From NCBI RefSeq assembly GCF_003313505.1, contig NZ_QMHO01000002.1, positions 62,001 to 126,000 of the forward strand: DNA of 64,000 nt, given 5' to 3'. Position numbers and translations under genes: made by a program. This DNA is from Pedobacter nanyangensis. GTDB lineage: Bacteria; Bacteroidota; Bacteroidia; Sphingobacteriales; Sphingobacteriaceae. Each line of letters starts with the position of its first letter. Within the stretch, counting starts at the first letter, position 1. This document shows positions 62,578-64,000 of this stretch, one piece after another. The notes under the pieces are model-generated. The model made no database searches and was not told the DNA's origin. It saw only the letters and a list, made by a program, of their open reading frames with translations.

Positions 62578-63447
62578 TTAGCCATTTCTTTTCCATCTGT
62601 TATGGCTCCATAACCAGTATTCGGGCGCTTTGTAAATAGATTGGGTGAGGTTTTTAAAAAAGAGTTTCGTAATCTCATATTCTTCGGTGGCTTTTGGGTT
62701 TAAGCAAAGGGGCACGCATTCAATCTCGTAATAGCCTCTAGCAAATCGTCGGACATCGAAGTAAAAAACGGGCCGGTTGGTTTGCTTGGCTATTTTTTCC
62801 AAACCTAAAAGTACCGCTGTGGGCTGGTGCATAAACGGGATGATATGCTGTACATCAATCAGCATTGGACTTTGGTCGCTTGCAAAGCAAAACAATGTAG
62901 GTTTGTGCTTGGTGGCCACTACTTCTCTTAAGGTTTGTTTCATGGGGATAAAAACGTTCCCAAATTTGGTTCTTACGGCATTGAACCAATCTTCAAAAAC
63001 CTTGTTGTTGATGGGCTTGTAAATCACATGAGGGGCTGCCGAGAATTTTAATCCTGCAGCCAACATGCCCAATTCCCAATTGCCATAGTGCCCAGAACAG
63101 GCCAATGCGCTTTCTCCTTGCTGGAAATAGGCCTCTACCTGCTCAAAATTCTTCATTTTTACATGTTTCAGAACTTCGGCTTTGCTCATGGAGCTCATTT
63201 TTATAAACTCTACAATCAAATCTGCGAAGTAACGGTAAAAACGCTTTTCGATGGCAATAATCTCTGGCAGCTCTTTATCGGGAAAGGAGTTGGTCAGGTT
63301 TTTACGCACAACCTGCCTTCGGTATTTAACCAGATAGTAAATGAGATAGTACAGGATATTGGATAGGCCAAACAGCAACCACAGCGGTAGGAACGAAATG
63401 AGTCGCAAAAAAAATATCGCCATGCGCAAAAAACCTTTTTTAATCAT
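62578..63447 (-). CDS. LpxL/HtrB-like lipid A acyltransferase
   Basis: 289 residues from the ATG at 63447. A GTG at 63459 lies too near the predicted transcription start (-7 box TAAGTTTG, 63468-63475). N-terminal membrane helix (FLPLWLLFGLSNILYYLIYYL), then RRQVVRKNLTNSFP, and the acyltransferase motif SGHYGNWELG with catalytic His and Glu, CFASDQSPM as a later family block, and a C-terminal WLWSHNRWK typical of LpxL. Adds a secondary acyl chain to lipid A or a related lipid. Confidence 0.92.
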   Translation of the reverse strand: MIKKGFLRMAIFFLRLISFLPLWLLFGLSNILYYLIYYLVKYRRQVVRKNLTNSFPDKELPEIIAIEKRFYRYFADLIVEFIKMSSMSKAEVLKHVKMKNFEQVEAYFQQGESALACSGHYGNWELGMLAAGLKFSAAPHVIYKPINNKVFEDWFNAVRTKFGNVFIPMKQTLREVVATKHKPTLFCFASDQSPMLIDVQHIIPFMHQPTAVLLGLEKIAKQTNRPVFYFDVRRFARGYYEIECVPLCLNPKATEEYEITKLFFKNLTQSIYKAPEYWLWSHNRWKRNG

Positions 63448-63467
63448 TAATTTGGCCACTTGAATTG

Positions 63468-63475
63468 CAAACTTA
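63468..63475 (-). promoter_or_regulatory. -7 box of the acyltransferase gene
   Basis: TAAGTTTG on the minus strand, about 20 bases before the ATG at 63447. No clear -33. Confidence 0.4.
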
Positions 63476-63484
63476 AAGTATCAA

Positions 63485-64000
63485 ATGCAAAATCTAGCTA
63501 TATTTCCATTATTTTATCTACCGCCAGTTAGTTATTTTACACGCTTAAAGGAAAATAATTTCGAGTTTGTTTTAGAGAAATTTGAACATTTTCCTAAACA
63601 GACTTACAGAAATAGGGCGTCTATTGCCTCGCCAAACGGTACGCTGGACTTGGCAGTGCCCGTAGTGAAAGGCTCCAAAATCCATACGGTTTATAAAGAC
63701 GTGAAAATTAGCGATGAAACAAGGTGGCAACGCTTGCATTGGTTGAGCCTTCAAACCTGTTATAGGAGCTCGGCTTATTTTGAGTTTTATGAAGATGGCC
63801 TGGCTTCGTTTTACGAAAAGAAATATGATTTTCTGTTTGATTTTAATGTAGCGCTTTTTTCGTGGTTGCTTAAACAGCTCAAAATGCCGGCGGATTTAAA
63901 GTTTACGGAAAGCTTCGAACTCGAGGTGCCCGTAGATTATCGTAATACGATGGGCAAAAAGGAAGTGCCAAAAGTGCAAACAAAGCCGTATTTTCAGGTG
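63485..64000 (+). CDS. WbqC-family protein, 3' partial
   Basis: Frame open from ATG 63485 (MQNLAIFPLFYLPPVSYFT) to the window end, 172 codons with no stop. The segment RASIASPNGTLDLAVPVVKG and WQRLHWLSLQTCYRSSAYF match the WbqC-like family, whose members are found in O-antigen or surface-glycan loci and in many Bacteroidota genomes as lone genes. Function not established. Divergent from the LpxL-like gene, only 37 bases between starts. Confidence 0.85.
   Translation, partial: MQNLAIFPLFYLPPVSYFTRLKENNFEFVLEKFEHFPKQTYRNRASIASPNGTLDLAVPVVKGSKIHTVYKDVKISDETRWQRLHWLSLQTCYRSSAYFEFYEDGLASFYEKKYDFLFDFNVALFSWLLKQLKMPADLKFTESFELEVPVDYRNTMGKKEVPKVQTKPYFQV

Overview
The window reads as a chromosomal segment of a Bacteroidota bacterium, most likely family Sphingobacteriaceae and Pedobacter-like. 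The evidence is a SusC/SusD pair, type IX secretion (T9SS) C-terminal sorting domains of both type A and type B, a PorP/SprF protein, promoters of the TTTG-N19/20-TAnnTTTG type, and intergenic repeats of a kind common in that family. Genus is an inference; there is no rRNA or tRNA here to test it.

Layout. (1) 1-4.7 kb: assimilatory sulfate reduction, with a siroheme-synthase-like domain fused to a TauE/SafE permease (cut by the window start), cysH, cysD and cysN. (2) 4.9-8.9 kb: a small hypothetical gene, a DUF983 gene coupled to an AraC-type regulator, a PAP2 phosphatase, a possible short RNA with its own canonical promoter and terminator, and an overlapping HipA-like kinase/DUF3037 pair closed by two terminators. 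(3) 9.3-32.8 kb: a large all-plus-strand carbohydrate-use region: sodium:solute symporter, DapA/NanA-type aldolase, VCBS/FG-GAP protein, three secreted proteins sharing an unnamed domain, SusC, SusD, DUF5017 lipoprotein, two small Spy/CpxP-like proteins interleaved with three SGNH sialate-O-acetylesterase-type proteins, a second VCBS protein and a DUF3748 propeller. No recognisable glycoside hydrolase, classical polysaccharide lyase or dedicated regulator is present. (4) 32.8-34.5 kb: a non-coding array of eight ~200 bp repeats with covarying hairpins and an inner octamer minisatellite, lying between convergent genes. (5) 34.5-42.3 kb: a serine hydrolase, then a 1735-residue beta-helix adhesin with a T9SS type B tail followed by its likely PorP/SprF partner. 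(6) 42.4-50.2 kb: a cobalamin-riboswitch-led B12 uptake operon with a BtuB-like receptor, several surface lipoproteins and a small membrane protein (DUF6580). (7) 50.4-64 kb: mostly housekeeping genes: Sir2 deacylase, outer-membrane protein, YdeI-like protein, TrmH-type methyltransferase, galM, nucleoside phosphorylase, yigZ, EamA transporter, ribD, prmC, OmpA-like lipoprotein, xerD, aroQ, GT2 glycosyltransferase, LpxL-like acyltransferase and a WbqC-family gene cut by the window end.

How the parts work together. Region 1 turns sulfate into APS and then sulfite. Region 3 looks like import of an acetylated oligosaccharide: SusCD and lipoprotein capture, periplasmic deacetylation by three esterases, inner-membrane uptake by the symporter and aldol cleavage of a keto-acid sugar. 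The depolymerising enzyme is not recognisable, which makes the two VCBS propellers and the DUF3748 protein the best places to look. Region 6 is a vitamin-B12-repressed uptake system. The most unusual structures are the nested repeat array, the possible short RNA at 6.78 kb, the HipA/DUF3037 pair and the enzyme-poor polysaccharide locus.
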